Below, piece after piece: positions 25,871 through 37,078 of a stretch of DNA of 64,000 bases. A program made the position numbers and the translations under genes. How positions within the stretch are numbered: position 1 is the stretch's first letter; the number at the start of each line of letters is the position of its first letter. The stretch spans positions 379,878-443,877 of the forward strand of contig CACVBU010000408.1 of assembly GCA_902728285.1 (NCBI GenBank). The letters run 5' to 3'. Under the pieces are notes generated by a model. That model was not told the origin of the DNA. It saw only the letters and a list, made by a program, of their open reading frames with translations, and did no database searches. The stretch is from Clytia hemisphaerica. Taxonomy: Eukaryota > Cnidaria > Hydrozoa > Leptothecata > Clytiidae.

Positions 25871-25995
25871 CTATATAATAGTATAAATCAAACCATCGAT
25901 CAATTTTTTTTTTCATCGATTTCGACTTCCTAACTACGTCGTTCTAGTTCGGGACAGTCCCGAGCGGGACTCAAGTTAAATTAGGCCCCACCGTA

Positions 25996-27449
25996 CACCA
26001 CAGCACAATGTACAGCGGTCGTCAGCGGTCCCTCGTTAATGATGACAGTTTTCTATCCGACGAGGTTTGATTGGTGTTCGAGGAGTTTGGTTAGTAAAAG
26101 TTCCAGCTTTTCCTCCCCGATGGGATGATAGATATTGGCTCTTTAAGCTTTAGCGTGGGCGTCTGCTAATAAGCCGTTGGAATGTAAAAAGAATGGACAA
26201 CAAGGTAATAAATCAAACTAATCGAGCTTCAATCAAACTTCACCGATCTTGATACACCTTTTGCTAATTAGGAATTTCATTTTGAATCATGGTACCATTG
26301 TTTGTATAAGATTCCCATTTCCGCACTAAGATTCTTGCTACTTTTCTGAAATCTTTCCCCTATATTTTTCACGGGATAAACGGCAAGAGATTGGGGAGGG
26401 TTTGTTTAATGAGATGCAGTTTAAAGCAGTTATAAAGGAGTCAAAGTTTAATCTCAAGGAGTATCATTTCTTTTGGTTTGGCTAGTTGGCTAGTTTTTAC
26501 CCTGCCATGTTCTAGTCCAGAAGCTGGAGCTCAACTACTCAACTGCTTTTTGCGTTTAATGGGCTCTTCCAGAAAATGTCCGTACATGGGGTGGAGGATA
26601 TAGTGTCCGGAGGGGGGGGGGGTAGTGAACAATCTCCCACAATCTACAAAATTTGCCTTGTCCTGGGGGGTAAACTTGCTCTCGATGGGGTCAACTGATG
26701 CTTGTCCGGGGCGGGGGGTTAGACCTGCTGTCCGGGGGATCAAAAGTCACAATATCCAAGGGGGGGGGGGTAAATTTCCAAAAAATGTTGTATCCTTCAC
26801 CCCCCCCCCCCGATATTCAATTTTTTTCTGGAAAAGTCCAATGATTTTGATGGTGGTGGGCCATCATTCATATCAGAAAGCGAAGATAGTATACAACAGA
26901 TTTTTCTGACTAGCCATTTTTCTCAATTTTAGATAAGTTTATATAAACTTTGCGCAAGTGAAAGAAGTCTTTATCACAAGTTCCTTCAAAACACAAAATG
27001 AGGTTTCTGGCATCAAAGAATGAAAAGTTCATTTTTTCTTCTTCATTTTCAAAAAAATTTAAAATTATTTTTCTTATAAGTATATTGCAGTTCTCTGAAT
27101 TATTCTGAATTGAAAGATTTTGTTTACGCTTTATTTTAATGGATTGAGATTTTTCATAAAAAAACAGGGTATCTATGACCTGTGTGTACAATACATTCTC
27201 TATATTTTGTGTAACTCTTCATTCAAAATGCATAATGCTGCAGGAGTCACGTTTCACGCGTCTTCATCGTTGATGTTCAAGTATTATGCGAAGTTTTCGA
27301 CTTTAAGTCGTCTTGTTTTTAATTTATGTTGTTCGATAATTTTTTCACTTATTCGAAACTATTTTCACGTGTTATTGACATATTTACAGACAAGTATCAA
27401 TCAAATTACGAAGAATTAATTAATGTTCGCGCAAGGAGCTTGGTCCATG
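25996..27449. other. Gene-free interval with long G and C runs
   Basis: No convincing gene. 26570-26820 has several G-runs of 8-12 and a C-run of 12 (26800-26812), embedded in an imperfect local repeat (gtccgg followed by G-run and taaa or tag). Open frames of 70-99 residues overlap on both strands with no recognisable domain. Confidence 0.5.
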
Positions 27450-28115
27450 CAGAAGAATGTAAAGAGATGGAAAAACAGCTTCTTGAAAACAATGGAAAAA
27501 CGGCTTGTCATATACCAGGTCTCTTGCCCTTAAGGGAGTTTATGTCGAGTAAATAGGTTTCTTTTGTTGTCACTATAAAAAATCTGCATAATTAGCGTGT
27601 TGTGACAAAATTCTTTTGTTTCAAGCCTGATTATGCGTAAACTTTTAGGGCTTATATTTTGGGTACACCTCTCTTATACGAAAAGGTACCTATATCTTCT
27701 TGCTCAGAATTTCCTAGCGATTCTACTGATATAACCGCATCATGACCGCATCACCATAATATGGAAAGCTAGAGCTCGAGAACATTATAACTTCATCTTG
27801 ATTTTACTCGAGTTCTGACAGATTTTACAAGAACCAATTTAATATCATTGCGTTAAGAATTTCTTTTGCTATACATTGGTAAAAATATTGATCCTTATTC
27901 TTAAAAATTGAACTAGTAATCGGCAAAAAAGGAAAAACAAATTTTTATCGTCAAATCATGTAGAAACCGTCTGATTTGTATGGCCAAGAGCCGTCTTTTC
28001 TGGACTTTTATTTAATGACATAATCAACGTTTTTACAATAGAATTTTCAATAGAAGTGGTCGTTGAACTTTGAGTAATCAGAAAAGCTGTTTTTCCATCT
28101 CTTTACATTCCTCTG
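27450..28115. mobile_element. hAT-like MITE, copy 1
   Basis: Inverted ends: CAGAAGAATGTAAAGAGATG at 27450, and the complement of CATCTCTTTACATTCCTCTG ending at 28115. The whole 666 bp is present in reverse orientation at 36659-38053. This copy lacks the 760-bp insertion found in the other, so it shows the intact family structure and the empty target site (tattttgggtac near 27655-27665). No protein is coded. Confidence 0.82.
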
Positions 28116-28198
28116 GTTCATATGATATCAATGTTTGAAAATCAATGTTTCAAGTTTGGCAAGTTTCTTTCAAAAGGAATCTTTTCTCTGAGTGCAAT

Positions 28199-28866
28199 CA
28201 TGAACATATAAACGACTGGACATCCTCTTTTGTCTTTTTGTAGAAAGGGCTTCGTTGCCGCCTCGTTAAAAGCACAAAATGAAACAGTAGAGTTTGATGA
28301 TATACCACTTGAAAATACCTTACTAACAACGTCAAAACTTCGAAAAAAGTCTCTGTTGTTCTACTCTTCTCAAGTCTTTTATCTATATCATAATAAAGAT
28401 AACAGAGGTAAAATCATCGTCAGCTTGTCAAAACTCCGACTAATATTTCTAAATTTTGACTTAAAAGTGTCTAATAATTTTAGAGAGTGTCACATTCTAA
28501 TTTCGATATTCTTATTAAACACACAGGCTCTCAACTTTGGCAAGCTATTTTTTTCAAGTCAAAAAAAAAATTATTGGAGTGACAAAAGAGATTCAAAAGT
28601 ATACACGCAGTTGAAATTCTGCATTTCAGAGTTGAAAATGTTGATAAGATAAATTAGAAACTTGTAAACAAATTCGAAAATAATTTTTTTGTACATTAGG
28701 AGTAATGTTTAAGCTCTATCAATCTTTTCACCTAAATAATTCAAAGAAATAAAATTATGCTGGAATATTGTCGGATTTTTCATACCAATTTTGAAATACA
28801 GGCGGCAACGAAGCTCGCTTCAAAGAGACAATAAAAGATAGATGTCCAGTCGTTTATATGTTCATG
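28199..28866. mobile_element. 668-bp MITE with 7-8-bp TSD
   Basis: Ends: CATGAACATATAAACGACTG at 28199, continuing GACATC, and its complement ending at 28866. Flanks repeat GTGCAAT (28192-28198 and 28867-28873). The TIR runs about 60 bp to cttcgttgccgcc. A 140-codon frame (28230-28652) begins inside the left TIR and resembles no family I recognise; I treat it as chance, though capture of a host exon near its start is possible. Confidence 0.82.
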
Positions 28867-28873
28867 GTGCAAT

Positions 28874-29865
28874 CGAATCAGATGAAATTTAGGGCCTAAG
28901 AACGAATTAAGCAATGAATTTTTTCAACTTTCCGAGCTTTCGATTTTGTGCATCAACGAGGTATTGCTAGGCTACCAGTTTTATAATGGTACTAAGGGAT
29001 CGGATAAAGAAGGACGAAAGATTGTATAATTTTCTCCGTATCTCTTTAATCGAAATAAATCATAAAATATATATTATATATAATATCTCACCCTATATTA
29101 ATTTTCATTTACAGCTCCTAAGAAATATTGATATTACCTGATATTATTTGGCAATAATGTCAGAAACCTTTGCTTCTAAAATCCAATAATTTCTAGCAAT
29201 ATAAGATAAATTAAATCAAAACAGAGCAATTCTATAAGCAATACTCTGAAAAAAAATATTTATACCCGATTTCTTAACAGCCAAGGCTCATTTTCCCTCT
29301 TGGTCTTCACAAATAAATTTAATTCGGAAAAAAGGAAATTATGAGCATTGTCCGTTAAGTTTGTGTTAGATCAACAAAATAAAAATCTACCAAAAAATAT
29401 TTATTAGTATAGTTCACTCTTTCTGATTCGATGTTCAAGGAATTATAACTTTTCTTCGAATTAGAGAAAAATTCGAATTATAGAAAGTATTCTAAACCAG
29501 ATTATAGAAGTTCGAATTAGAGAGAGTTGACATAATATATGAAAAAATAAAAATAAAATGCAGTTGTATAGATTAAATTCCTAACAAAAATATTATGTTA
29601 ACCAAAAAAAAATCATGTAAATTTTGATCAGTTTTAATCACTATTATTTGCAAATGAAATTATTATCATTTTATTTCTTCAAAAATAATCAAAGTGGTAT
29701 TTAGTCAAAAGGTGAGAGGAGTTCAAGTCTCACCTTTAAAATTAATTGTTGTTAATAGTAGAAAGAGAAATTTTCATAAACACAAGACTTGAATCCATTA
29801 CTTGACAATCGCACATTTATCAAAAATAAATTTCTAAAGAAAAGTACAGTAAAGTGTGTTTGTGT
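28874..29865. other. Gene-free AT-rich spacer
   Basis: No gene seen. It contains an AT dinucleotide-like patch (29055-29090), interspersed ttcgaatta(g/t)ag motifs in both orientations at 29455-29525, and a hairpin with T-arm-like sequence (aggtgagaggagttcaagtc) near 29710, perhaps a decayed tRNA-derived SINE. Confidence 0.45.
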
Positions 29866-29869
29866 TTAA

Positions 29870-30057
29870 AGGGACATAAAAGTACTGACGAAATTTGTAA
29901 ACAAACCGTATCCGCTGCATACAAAATCAAAACATATATGGCTGATTTTGATTGTTTCAATTGTTTTGCAAGTTTGTTTTGGACACATGATTTTATTTGT
30001 TCCCTTTAAGGACACATGGTTCGCGCAATGTTTACATCTTACTACTTTTATGTCCCT
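29870..30057. mobile_element. 188-bp MITE with TTAA target site
   Basis: Perfect 15-bp inverted ends AGGGACATAAAAGTA...TACTTTTATGTCCCT, each flanked by TTAA (29866-29869, 30058-30061), as in piggyBac-type insertions. The interior is non-coding. Confidence 0.78.
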
Positions 30058-30416
30058 TTAAAGTGAATATCAGATAAGACATAAATAATGACCCAAACAA
30101 AAATTAATGACTAACTAACCCAGCAGCTGGCACCTGTCGTTATTTCAACGTTCATCTAACGTAAGATGTCGTTGATGATTGATTAATGTTGTTGTGACGT
30201 TGAGTGCCAGCTCTGTCATTTCTTATTAGAACCCAGTTTATAAGAACATCTAAACTGAAATTTGGGATAAAATAAAACATTGTGTAATCCATGAAAAACA
30301 AACTCTAATTGAGAACGAGACTGTATTATGTTTTTAACGTATGGAAAAGGTGAGTCCTATGTAGATCTCAAAAGTAAAACAAAACGTTAAAAAAAAACAA
30401 AGACGGACTAAAGACC

Positions 30417-30788
30417 TACACGTTTTTTTTTTTTATTAGAACACCTAAAATTTGGCTGAGCCTGGATGTGCTTATTTTTTTTAGGAATTTTCAGCCTAAA
30501 ATGTTCTTAAATGCGTTCTTGATTTTTCAGACCACTCTAAATCAACAATATGATACAAAATAAAGAGCACTTAAATTTGGCAAAATTTGGACAATATTTG
30601 ACTCTTGACTTTTGAAGATCCACCCCTAAATTCGGTTAAAACTGCTTAAAAAGAGGAAAAAATTGTAGTTTCTTGTCTTTTTTTTTCCAAACTGAGGCTG
30701 GGCATGTTCTTAAGATGTTCTTAATTTTTCGACGAATTTCAGCCTATATGTTCTTATAAACTAGGTTCTAATAAAAAAAAAAACGTGT
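30417..30788. mobile_element. ~370-bp MITE, copy 1
   Basis: Inverted ends CACG + T-run + ATTAGAAC and GTTCTAAT + A-run + CGTG. Internal markers ggctgagcctggatgtgc and ctgaggctgggcatg recur, in reverse orientation, in the copy at 36266-36612. A fragment of the end (agtttataagaacatctaaa) also lies at 30236. Non-coding. Confidence 0.78.
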
Positions 30789-31633
30789 ATCCTCATCTAA
30801 AACATCTACCCTATCACACGAATATAAATTATACTTCTTACACCTAATAAACCTAATAAAATGACTTCAAAAACGAAGTGGGTTAATTTCATGTTGCATC
30901 TGATATTAGACTTCTGCTCATCATCTAGCGAAAATGTTTCTTCTATATACGAAGTATATCTATGGAGGTTTGTGATTCAGAATAATCTGGTATATTCAAT
31001 GGCACTCGGCAATCAATGGTTAGTTATATGAGGTGTATGTGAGTCAAATGGTGTCAGTCAGTGATTGGTTAAAAAGCTATTCGTGTCCATAATACACGGG
31101 GACAGGCTGAAGAAGGAGGAGAAATAAATATCATGCATTTAAATTTCCTACAAATGTCTGATAGTTTAATATAATAGCATGCATCTAAACTGGAACGACA
31201 GGTGAATTTTTCTACTGTCTCTACAATTTAATTTCACCCACTTTATCAATTGTACATGTTTTTTATAAGCATACAAAAATTCGAAAAAGGCTCGGAGATG
31301 ATTAGGTCGAGGGCTTGACAAGGCTGAAAAATGCTTATAAGGATGCATCTATACAAGCAAAATTTTAGGAAAATCCGTAAAATTCCAGCCAAAAAGAGAT
31401 AACTCTGAAAAGATAGGCACTAGGTATAATGCTTAGCATATGCTTAAATTTTTGCCAAAAAAATGAGCCTAGATATTCTATAAGTGCAATTCTTATAAAA
31501 AACATGTACTCTCTATTTTCACTCAGAGAAATTTGTATATAAATCAGGTTAGTTAAGCTATATTCAGTTATTTCAAAAGCACGAATACTGAATGATCGGA
31601 GGCGAGAAACTAAAATTTGAACAAAAATGTTGA
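30789..31633. other. Gene-free interval downstream of cytochrome b561
   Basis: Nothing recognisable. It would contain the 3' UTR and poly-A site of the minus-strand b561 gene just below 31634, but no clear signal could be assigned. Confidence 0.5.
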
Positions 31634-32347
31634 TTATTGTAAAACCTCATATGGTTCTTCACGTTTGAATGTTGGCTCGTGGACAATGTATTCGACAAGC
31701 ATTGCCATGATTGCCAGAACCACTCCAATAACGTTAGCAATGTTTCCAACAGGGATGAAATACTTGTAGTCCGCACTATGTCTGAATTGGAAGAAAATGT
31801 TTGGTTAGAGTAATATTTCCGAGATTGTCATTAAAGCTATCTAATGATTTTATCCACCAAAGTTTGAATCTTCTTTAGCTTAGAATTTGAAATATTTCTC
31901 AGTTTTCTTCGACTTTTACTCGGGAAATTTTCGAGGAAATGAAATAGAATGTATAAAACTTACGCAAACAACATTTTTTCAGTTAACCCGGAAACAGACG
32001 CAATAACAACAAGATATAAAATTGCACGTCCAAAGAATTGATGGTATTTCAACGCTATAGCTCGAAGGTCGTCACCAAACTTGGGGAACAAGAAAGCTGT
32101 GAATCCAAGTAAATACTAAAAGGAGAAAATATAGATTTTTATGTTACTGTAGTTAAAAAATTTTGCAGTGTTAAAGGGATTATACGGTGTTATATACACC
32201 CGACTCGTCTGAAACTGATGTCAGCAAAATTTTAATAAAAGAGTCCTTTCAAATTTGTAAATAAAAGGAAGAAAGAAATCTTGCTCCACATTTTTCTTTA
32301 TTCATTACAAAAGATTCTATTTATTTCAATCTGCTGAATCAACATAC

Positions 32348-32379
<32 letters not shown>

Positions 32380-35300
32380 TTAAAGGATTGAGGTTCAAGG
32401 CGCGCCGTGGGCCTCTAAGAACCTATCTTTTTTACAAATGCTTGTTGTTATAATTTTTTTTAGGTATAGTTTTGTTCTGGGGCTTCCCCTGACTTTAAAT
32501 TGAATAGTTTTGTCTTTCATTTGAGCATTGAGCTCGCGTGCTCTCTTGCAAAATTCTTTGATTGTCAATCGTTCCAAAATCGTGAGGTCTTCTGTTGCTC
32601 GATAGGGCGAAGGAGGGCCTTTGTATGTCGTGATGGTTCTCAAGACTTTGTTCTTGTCTTCTTCATTTTCGAACACTACCTTGATTGGTCGATACCTCCC
32701 TTCCTCCTCTCTTTCTTCCGTGAATACTCCAATCCTCTGTGTGTTTACAATTTTTATGTCCTTGATACCCAGTTGTAATCCAAGGACTCTGTACTTGATA
32801 AATTTCTCGTCGTAAATTTTCGTTGTATTCTCAGGATCCTCCAAATGTTCTTTGATTCCATGGAAAATTAGGTTGCACGCTGTGGATCGTTGTTTACCGA
32901 CTGTTTCACTTCGAATTATTTTCTCCACCTTATTCGATTGTTGATTCATATGTTTGGATACAGCTTCAGCATAACTAACCTCTTTCAGCTCTTGCTTCTT
33001 TTCAATTATGATGTTCTCGATCTTTGTTTCTATCTTCTTCTCGAGTATGCTCATCTTTGCTTCGAGGCTTTCTTTGATTTCTTTTGTAATAACAGCGACG
33101 TCTTTTGATTTAAGTTGGGAGATTTCTTCATTTTGTACTTTCATGATGTTTTCACATGCTTTAATTTCCTTTTGAAGTCCTTCGATTTTGGTGTTTCTGC
33201 ATGTTTCAACTCGTTCCATCAGCTCTGGTGAGATCTTAACGCAACTTTGACATTGGAAACTTCGAGATTTAAACGTTAAGCAAATCTGTATTTGGTAGAT
33301 TGGTAGCTGGGAACAGTTATAATGAACATCTCGGTGGCACTTCCTGCAGGTCAGAGTGTCTTTTGGTTTTGTTCCTTCTCTAATAATGCATTTTTCTGGG
33401 GTGCAAACCTCATTTTTAAGCGGCAATTCTTGGTCATTTTCATCGATTTTTTCCTCCATTTTCCTTGCGAGATTCGCCAACTATGTAAAAGGTCAATGGC
33501 TTTAAACGTGCTAAACGTCCTAAAAGCAATTGCTCTGTATCCCTATTAGGACTAATTGAAAATCAAAGCTTAGATTGATATGATACTAAGCTACAACCAA
33601 TACCAAATCACCTTTTTAGCCTATAACATACTCAACATTTACTTATAACACTTTAAGGATTCAAACCTAAAAAGTTCAGAACATTCAAATCATTTAATTT
33701 TTTTCTTCAAAAAATGGTCATGGTCAAACTGCTGGAAAAATGAAAGAAAAATTACCTAGACCTCTTGGGATATTTCCTGCCCCATTTGGAAGTTCATTCA
33801 CCCCCACGTATGGATATAAATAGAATGGCCCAATGTTTTATAAGAAACTACCCGAATAAAAACAGACTTGCTTTTCTAGCCTTTTCATAATGTTCTATAA
33901 AAGATCTACCTGAGCAAACAGACTGGTATTTTAGCATTTTAATGTTCCTATAAGCGACCGTAGCGCAAGGTCGTGGGTTCAAATGCCGGGTCCTACCAAG
34001 ACTTCGTACTTAATGCTCAGCAACTAAAAGAATGATCAAGGGAAGTTGAGCAATACAGGGAAAAAGAGTGGCGCCTTCCCCTACCTTTGGGTCGCCTCCA
34101 ACTGCGGTCACAGACTTAGAGCCTGAACCTTTCATGTCTTAAAAAACACATTGCTTACCTGGTTTGCAGAAAACACTTTTGAACACGAATGGTTCAGTTT
34201 TAAAAGTTTTTAGAAACACCGAATGTCCTGTTGAAGCCGACTGTTAAAAAAAGTCCCGACTGGCTAATTTTTCCGATTTTTTCTCCATTTTCTAACCCGA
34301 TTTTAAACCCGATTTTTATCTGATTGGTTCCGACAGGACACTGCAAGAGCTTCAAAATCGTCTTGAAAAACACCTTGAACACCAGAGAAACACTGAATGG
34401 TTCAGAAACTTGCCGGTGTTTCAGGTAATGCATTTTGGCTTGGATTTTATAGAGAAAATTGAGAGTTGATTTAGGAAAATCCCAGGAACACAGGAAATGC
34501 TGAAAACACACCACCTCGAGAGGTAAGGTGTTTCTGGGAAATGATTTTTGCCAACACATCCCAAAAAAGCTTGAAAGGTTCAGAAAAAGTGTTTCAGACA
34601 AAGTGTTTTCAGTGTTTTCGGGACTTTTGACATGAAAGGTTCAGGCTCTTACTTTATAATAAAAAGAGTACCTGTGCTGAGAACAGAGTGACAGTCAAAA
34701 TACCAATCCAACTATGAAGACTGTACAGGTTGGGAATGTTATTATGATTATGGAATCCAAAAACAGCAACCAATCCAACAATCATGAAAACAAGAGCCAA
34801 ACCGTGCAATCCAGCGTGTAATAATTTGATCTGAAATTTGGGTGCGGTATTGAATACACGGTATGAAATGGCAGCTGAAAGATAAATTGATCATGATTGA
34901 TGATTAGCAATATATGAAGTTTTAAAATGATAAACATTTTTATTAGAATAAAAAAACATTTTTGCTCCCATTATAGTATCATTAGTAACTAAAGAATCGA
35001 AATACAAGACATTTTCATTCAAATTCCAATGGGGAACCAACCCCTTACATGCTAGCCAAGTAAAGTTATAGTAAATTTTTTACTAAGCTGAATTTCCCCA
35101 TTAAGTATTAGAAATATGAATAAAAATACTTTGCTTACCATTTCCATAGAGAACGATCATTCCAAGAACCATCATTAAGGGATGCCAATTAAACATTTTG
35201 CCAGAACCATCCCAACCATATCCTCCGAAAAAGTTATGACCCCAATATACCAATAACACTATTGTAAGTATACACAACAGCTCGAAAATCAAAACAAGTG

Positions 35301-35421
35301 CAAAGAACAGTCCATCATTCCTCTGTTCACTGTTTGTATTAGCAGGTGGGGTGATAGGTTTACTTTCACTTGCTTGAGAAGTGTTGCCGTCATCGAAATT
35401 GGTTTCCATACTTTTTCTCAA
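31634..35421 (-). CDS. Cytochrome b561 (transmembrane ascorbate-dependent reductase), 4 exons
   Basis: Six-helix dihaem membrane protein moving electrons from cytosolic ascorbate across vesicle, endosomal or plasma membranes. Exons on the minus strand: 35139-35421, 34672-34874, 31964-32115 and 31634-31781. All junctions are GT-AG and in phase, giving 261 residues to TAA at 31634-31636. A second in-frame Met is residue 5. After a polar N-terminus, helix 1 is about 37-59. Haem-ligand candidates are His80 (FNWHPLMM), His114 (KLLHAGLHG), His148 (YSLHSWIG) and His187 (KYHQFFGRA); the 34/34/39 spacing fits the family. The tail PTFKREEPYEVLQ is cytosolic-type. Intron 2 (32116-34671) carries an ORF1-only LINE, a SINE-like stretch and a fold-back element. 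CYB561, CYBRD1 and CYB561A3 cannot be separated by eye. Confidence 0.93.
32340..33560 (-). mobile_element. ORF1-only LINE insertion in b561 intron 2
   Basis: On the minus strand, ORF1 is followed after about 10 bp by a short A/T-rich 3' end and an (AATA)n tail (plus-strand ATTT repeats at 32348-32384). No endonuclease or RT follows. The 3' structure (microsatellite tail) differs from the poly-A LINEs elsewhere in the window and fits CR1-group elements. The 5' limit is uncertain. Confidence 0.75.
32395..33480 (-). CDS. LINE ORF1 protein with PHD-like finger and coiled coil
   Basis: Intact 361-residue frame. Residues about 26-80 form a PHD/RING-like cysteine-histidine cluster (TCRKCHRDVHYNCSQ, later FQCQSC). 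Residues about 85-170 are a Lys/Glu-rich coiled coil (KEIKESLEAKMSILEKKIET). Then comes an RRM-like, L1-ORF1-type C-terminal part (STACNLIFHGIKE, RIGVFTEE, RPIKVVFENEEDKNKV). This architecture is known for ORF1 of CR1/L2-group LINEs and binds the element RNA. It is transcribed in the same direction as cytochrome b561 but lies inside its intron. It is intact despite having no ORF2 beside it, which suggests recent insertion of a half-element or internal deletion. Confidence 0.85.
   Translation of the reverse strand: MANLARKMEEKIDENDQELPLKNEVCTPEKCIIREGTKPKDTLTCRKCHRDVHYNCSQLPIYQIQICLTFKSRSFQCQSCVKISPELMERVETCRNTKIEGLQKEIKACENIMKVQNEEISQLKSKDVAVITKEIKESLEAKMSILEKKIETKIENIIIEKKQELKEVSYAEAVSKHMNQQSNKVEKIIRSETVGKQRSTACNLIFHGIKEHLEDPENTTKIYDEKFIKYRVLGLQLGIKDIKIVNTQRIGVFTEEREEEGRYRPIKVVFENEEDKNKVLRTITTYKGPPSPYRATEDLTILERLTIKEFCKRARELNAQMKDKTIQFKVRGSPRTKLYLKKIITTSICKKDRFLEAHGAP
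33945..34110 (+). mobile_element. tRNA-derived SINE-like stretch
   Basis: gcgaccgtagcgcaaggtcg followed by gtgggttcaaatgcc resembles a degenerate tRNA head with a B-box (GGTTCAAATGC). The downstream body (gagcaatacagggaaaaaga) has no cloverleaf. No clear tail or target duplication. It lies in b561 intron 2. Confidence 0.4.
34118..34649. mobile_element. 532-bp fold-back element in b561 intron 2
   Basis: Inverted ends AGAGCCTGAACCTTTCATGT (34118) and ACATGAAAGGTTCAGGCTCT (ending 34649). The interior repeats ggttcaga and aaaacac motifs; the 133-codon minus-strand frame in it has no recognisable domain. Its right end lies 22 bp from exon 2, so it is close to the splice donor. Confidence 0.7.
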
Positions 35422-35539
35422 CTCTTTTTTTAACTTATCTAATAAACACTACAATAAAAATAAAAAGATGTATTGATGATAAGATGTTGTTTTCTGCTTT
35501 GAACAGGTTTGTAAAATCTACTTTTAAAGGCGAGTAACA

Positions 35540-35820
35540 TGTAACCCACAAAATTCTTTCTGAAGTATTTCAAATAAAATTAGAACCATCATTGAATAGC
35601 CCTAGTGAATTATAGCAGCATAGAGCAATGTAATCCACACTTATTAAAGATTTTAATCAAAACTCACAATGAATATCACTTGAGTTTGACCCACAATATT
35701 TACCAAGAACCTTATCTGATTACTTTTTTTTTCTTTACTGATGTCCACCAAGCTGTTTTGAACTTTTATTTTATGTAATTTTTAAACTGAAATCTTGTTT
35801 TTAAAAGTTTGTGGGTTACA
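35540..35820. mobile_element. ~280-bp fold-back MITE
   Basis: Inverted ends TGTAACCCACAAA (35540) and TTTGTGGGTTACA (ending 35820). A further ataacccacaaaa motif lies at 35854. Non-coding, about 120 bp upstream of the b561 start codon, so it may overlap that gene's promoter. Confidence 0.6.
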
Positions 35821-36265
35821 TTAATAAAGAGGACTTAGATTTTAATGTGTATATAACCCACAAAAAACAAAGTTGACCCCATTGATAAGCACGTCGCAAC
35901 CCACCTTCTTACAAATCAATTTTCGATAAAGTAACTATAAGATATTGCAATTTTTCAAATTATAAGAAAGATAGAAGTTATTTTTGATGCCAAACTTTTT
36001 TTGAACCTGTTCCTTTTTCAAATTACAGTCTAAAGGAAAGCAAGGTTTGTTGCCAGCAAATAAAAAACAAAACAGAGGCATTCAAGGTGTAAGTAACCCT
36101 AAAGGATGCGTTTTTGGTTCCCTTAATGCATTTTAAGGCCCCTGGGATATAATAGTGGGTGTTAAAAAAACCCTATAAGTTGTTCTCGTATTTTAGATTA
36201 ACATTCTTTTGTTTTGTTTTGTATCCCATTTCCTTCGGGCTGCACCCTTTTAACCAACATGAATG

Positions 36266-36612
36266 TACACGGTTTTTTTTATTATAAGAACATTTAGGCT
36301 GAAATTCCTTGAACAATTAAGAACATTGTATGAATATGCCCAACCTCAGTTTGGAAATATATGACAAGGAACTACAATTTTTTCCTCTTTTCAAGAATTT
36401 TTAACCAATGATAATTTTATAAAATCAAGAGTCAAATATTGTCCAAATTTTACCAATTTTAAGTGCTCTTTATTTTGCATGACATTGTGGATTTAAAGTA
36501 GTCTGAAAAATTAAGAATGCATTTTAAGAACATTTTAGGCTAAAAATTGCTGAAAAATAAGCACATCCAGGCTCAGCCAAATTCTAGGTGTTCTAATAAA
36601 AAAGAATGTGTT
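36266..36612. mobile_element. ~345-bp MITE, copy 2 (inverted)
   Basis: Reverse-oriented relative of 30417-30788: gtacacgg + T-run + attataagaac at the left, ggtgttctaata + A-run at the right, with the shared marker agtgctctttattttgca inside. Diverged by substitutions and small indels. Confidence 0.75.
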
Positions 36613-37078
36613 AACTTTTTCAGCTGTATTTGTGTATATGCGTACACCATCATTATATCAGAGGAATGGAAAGAGATGGAAAAACTGCTTTACTGATTAC
36701 TCAAAGTTCAACGATCACTTCTATTGAAAATTCTATTGTAAAAACGTTGATAAGGTCATTAAATGAAAGTCCAGAAAAGACATATAAATCGGACAGTTTC
36801 TACATGATTTGACGATAATAATGAAAATTTGTTTTTCCTTTTTCGCCGATTACTAGTTCAATTTTTAAGAATAAGGAGCAACTTTTTTACCATGATAGTA
36901 AATTGATTCTTGTAAAACTGTCAGAGATCGAGTAAAATCAAGATAAGTTATAATTTTCTCGAGCTCTAGCTTTCCATATAATTGTGCGCTCATGATGCGG
37001 TTATATTAGTAGAAGCGCTGGGAAATTCTAAGCAAGAAGATATAGGTAGCTTTCCGTATAGAAGAGTTGTACCCAAAA

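Larger units (their letters stand above)
23564..25987. mobile_element. 2.4-kb hAT-like non-autonomous element, 8-bp TSD
   Basis: Direct 8-bp repeats CCACCGTA (23556-23563, 25988-25995) flank inverted termini GGCCTAATT followed by TTGAGTCCCG. The interior has no coding potential and consists of two repeat fields: dyad arrays with ATTCCGCCTTCTTT (24000-24960), then roughly 300-bp direct repeats (25060-25860). Its ends resemble the element at 37079-37838 (GGCATAATT...GTTGAGTCCCG), which also has an 8-bp TSD, so the two belong to one family. Assignment to hAT rests on TSD length only. Confidence 0.8.

Noticed and set aside
28230-28652. 140-residue protein-coding gene
   Set aside because: The frame starts within the TIR of a MITE with clear target duplications and shows no recognised domain; treated as chance.
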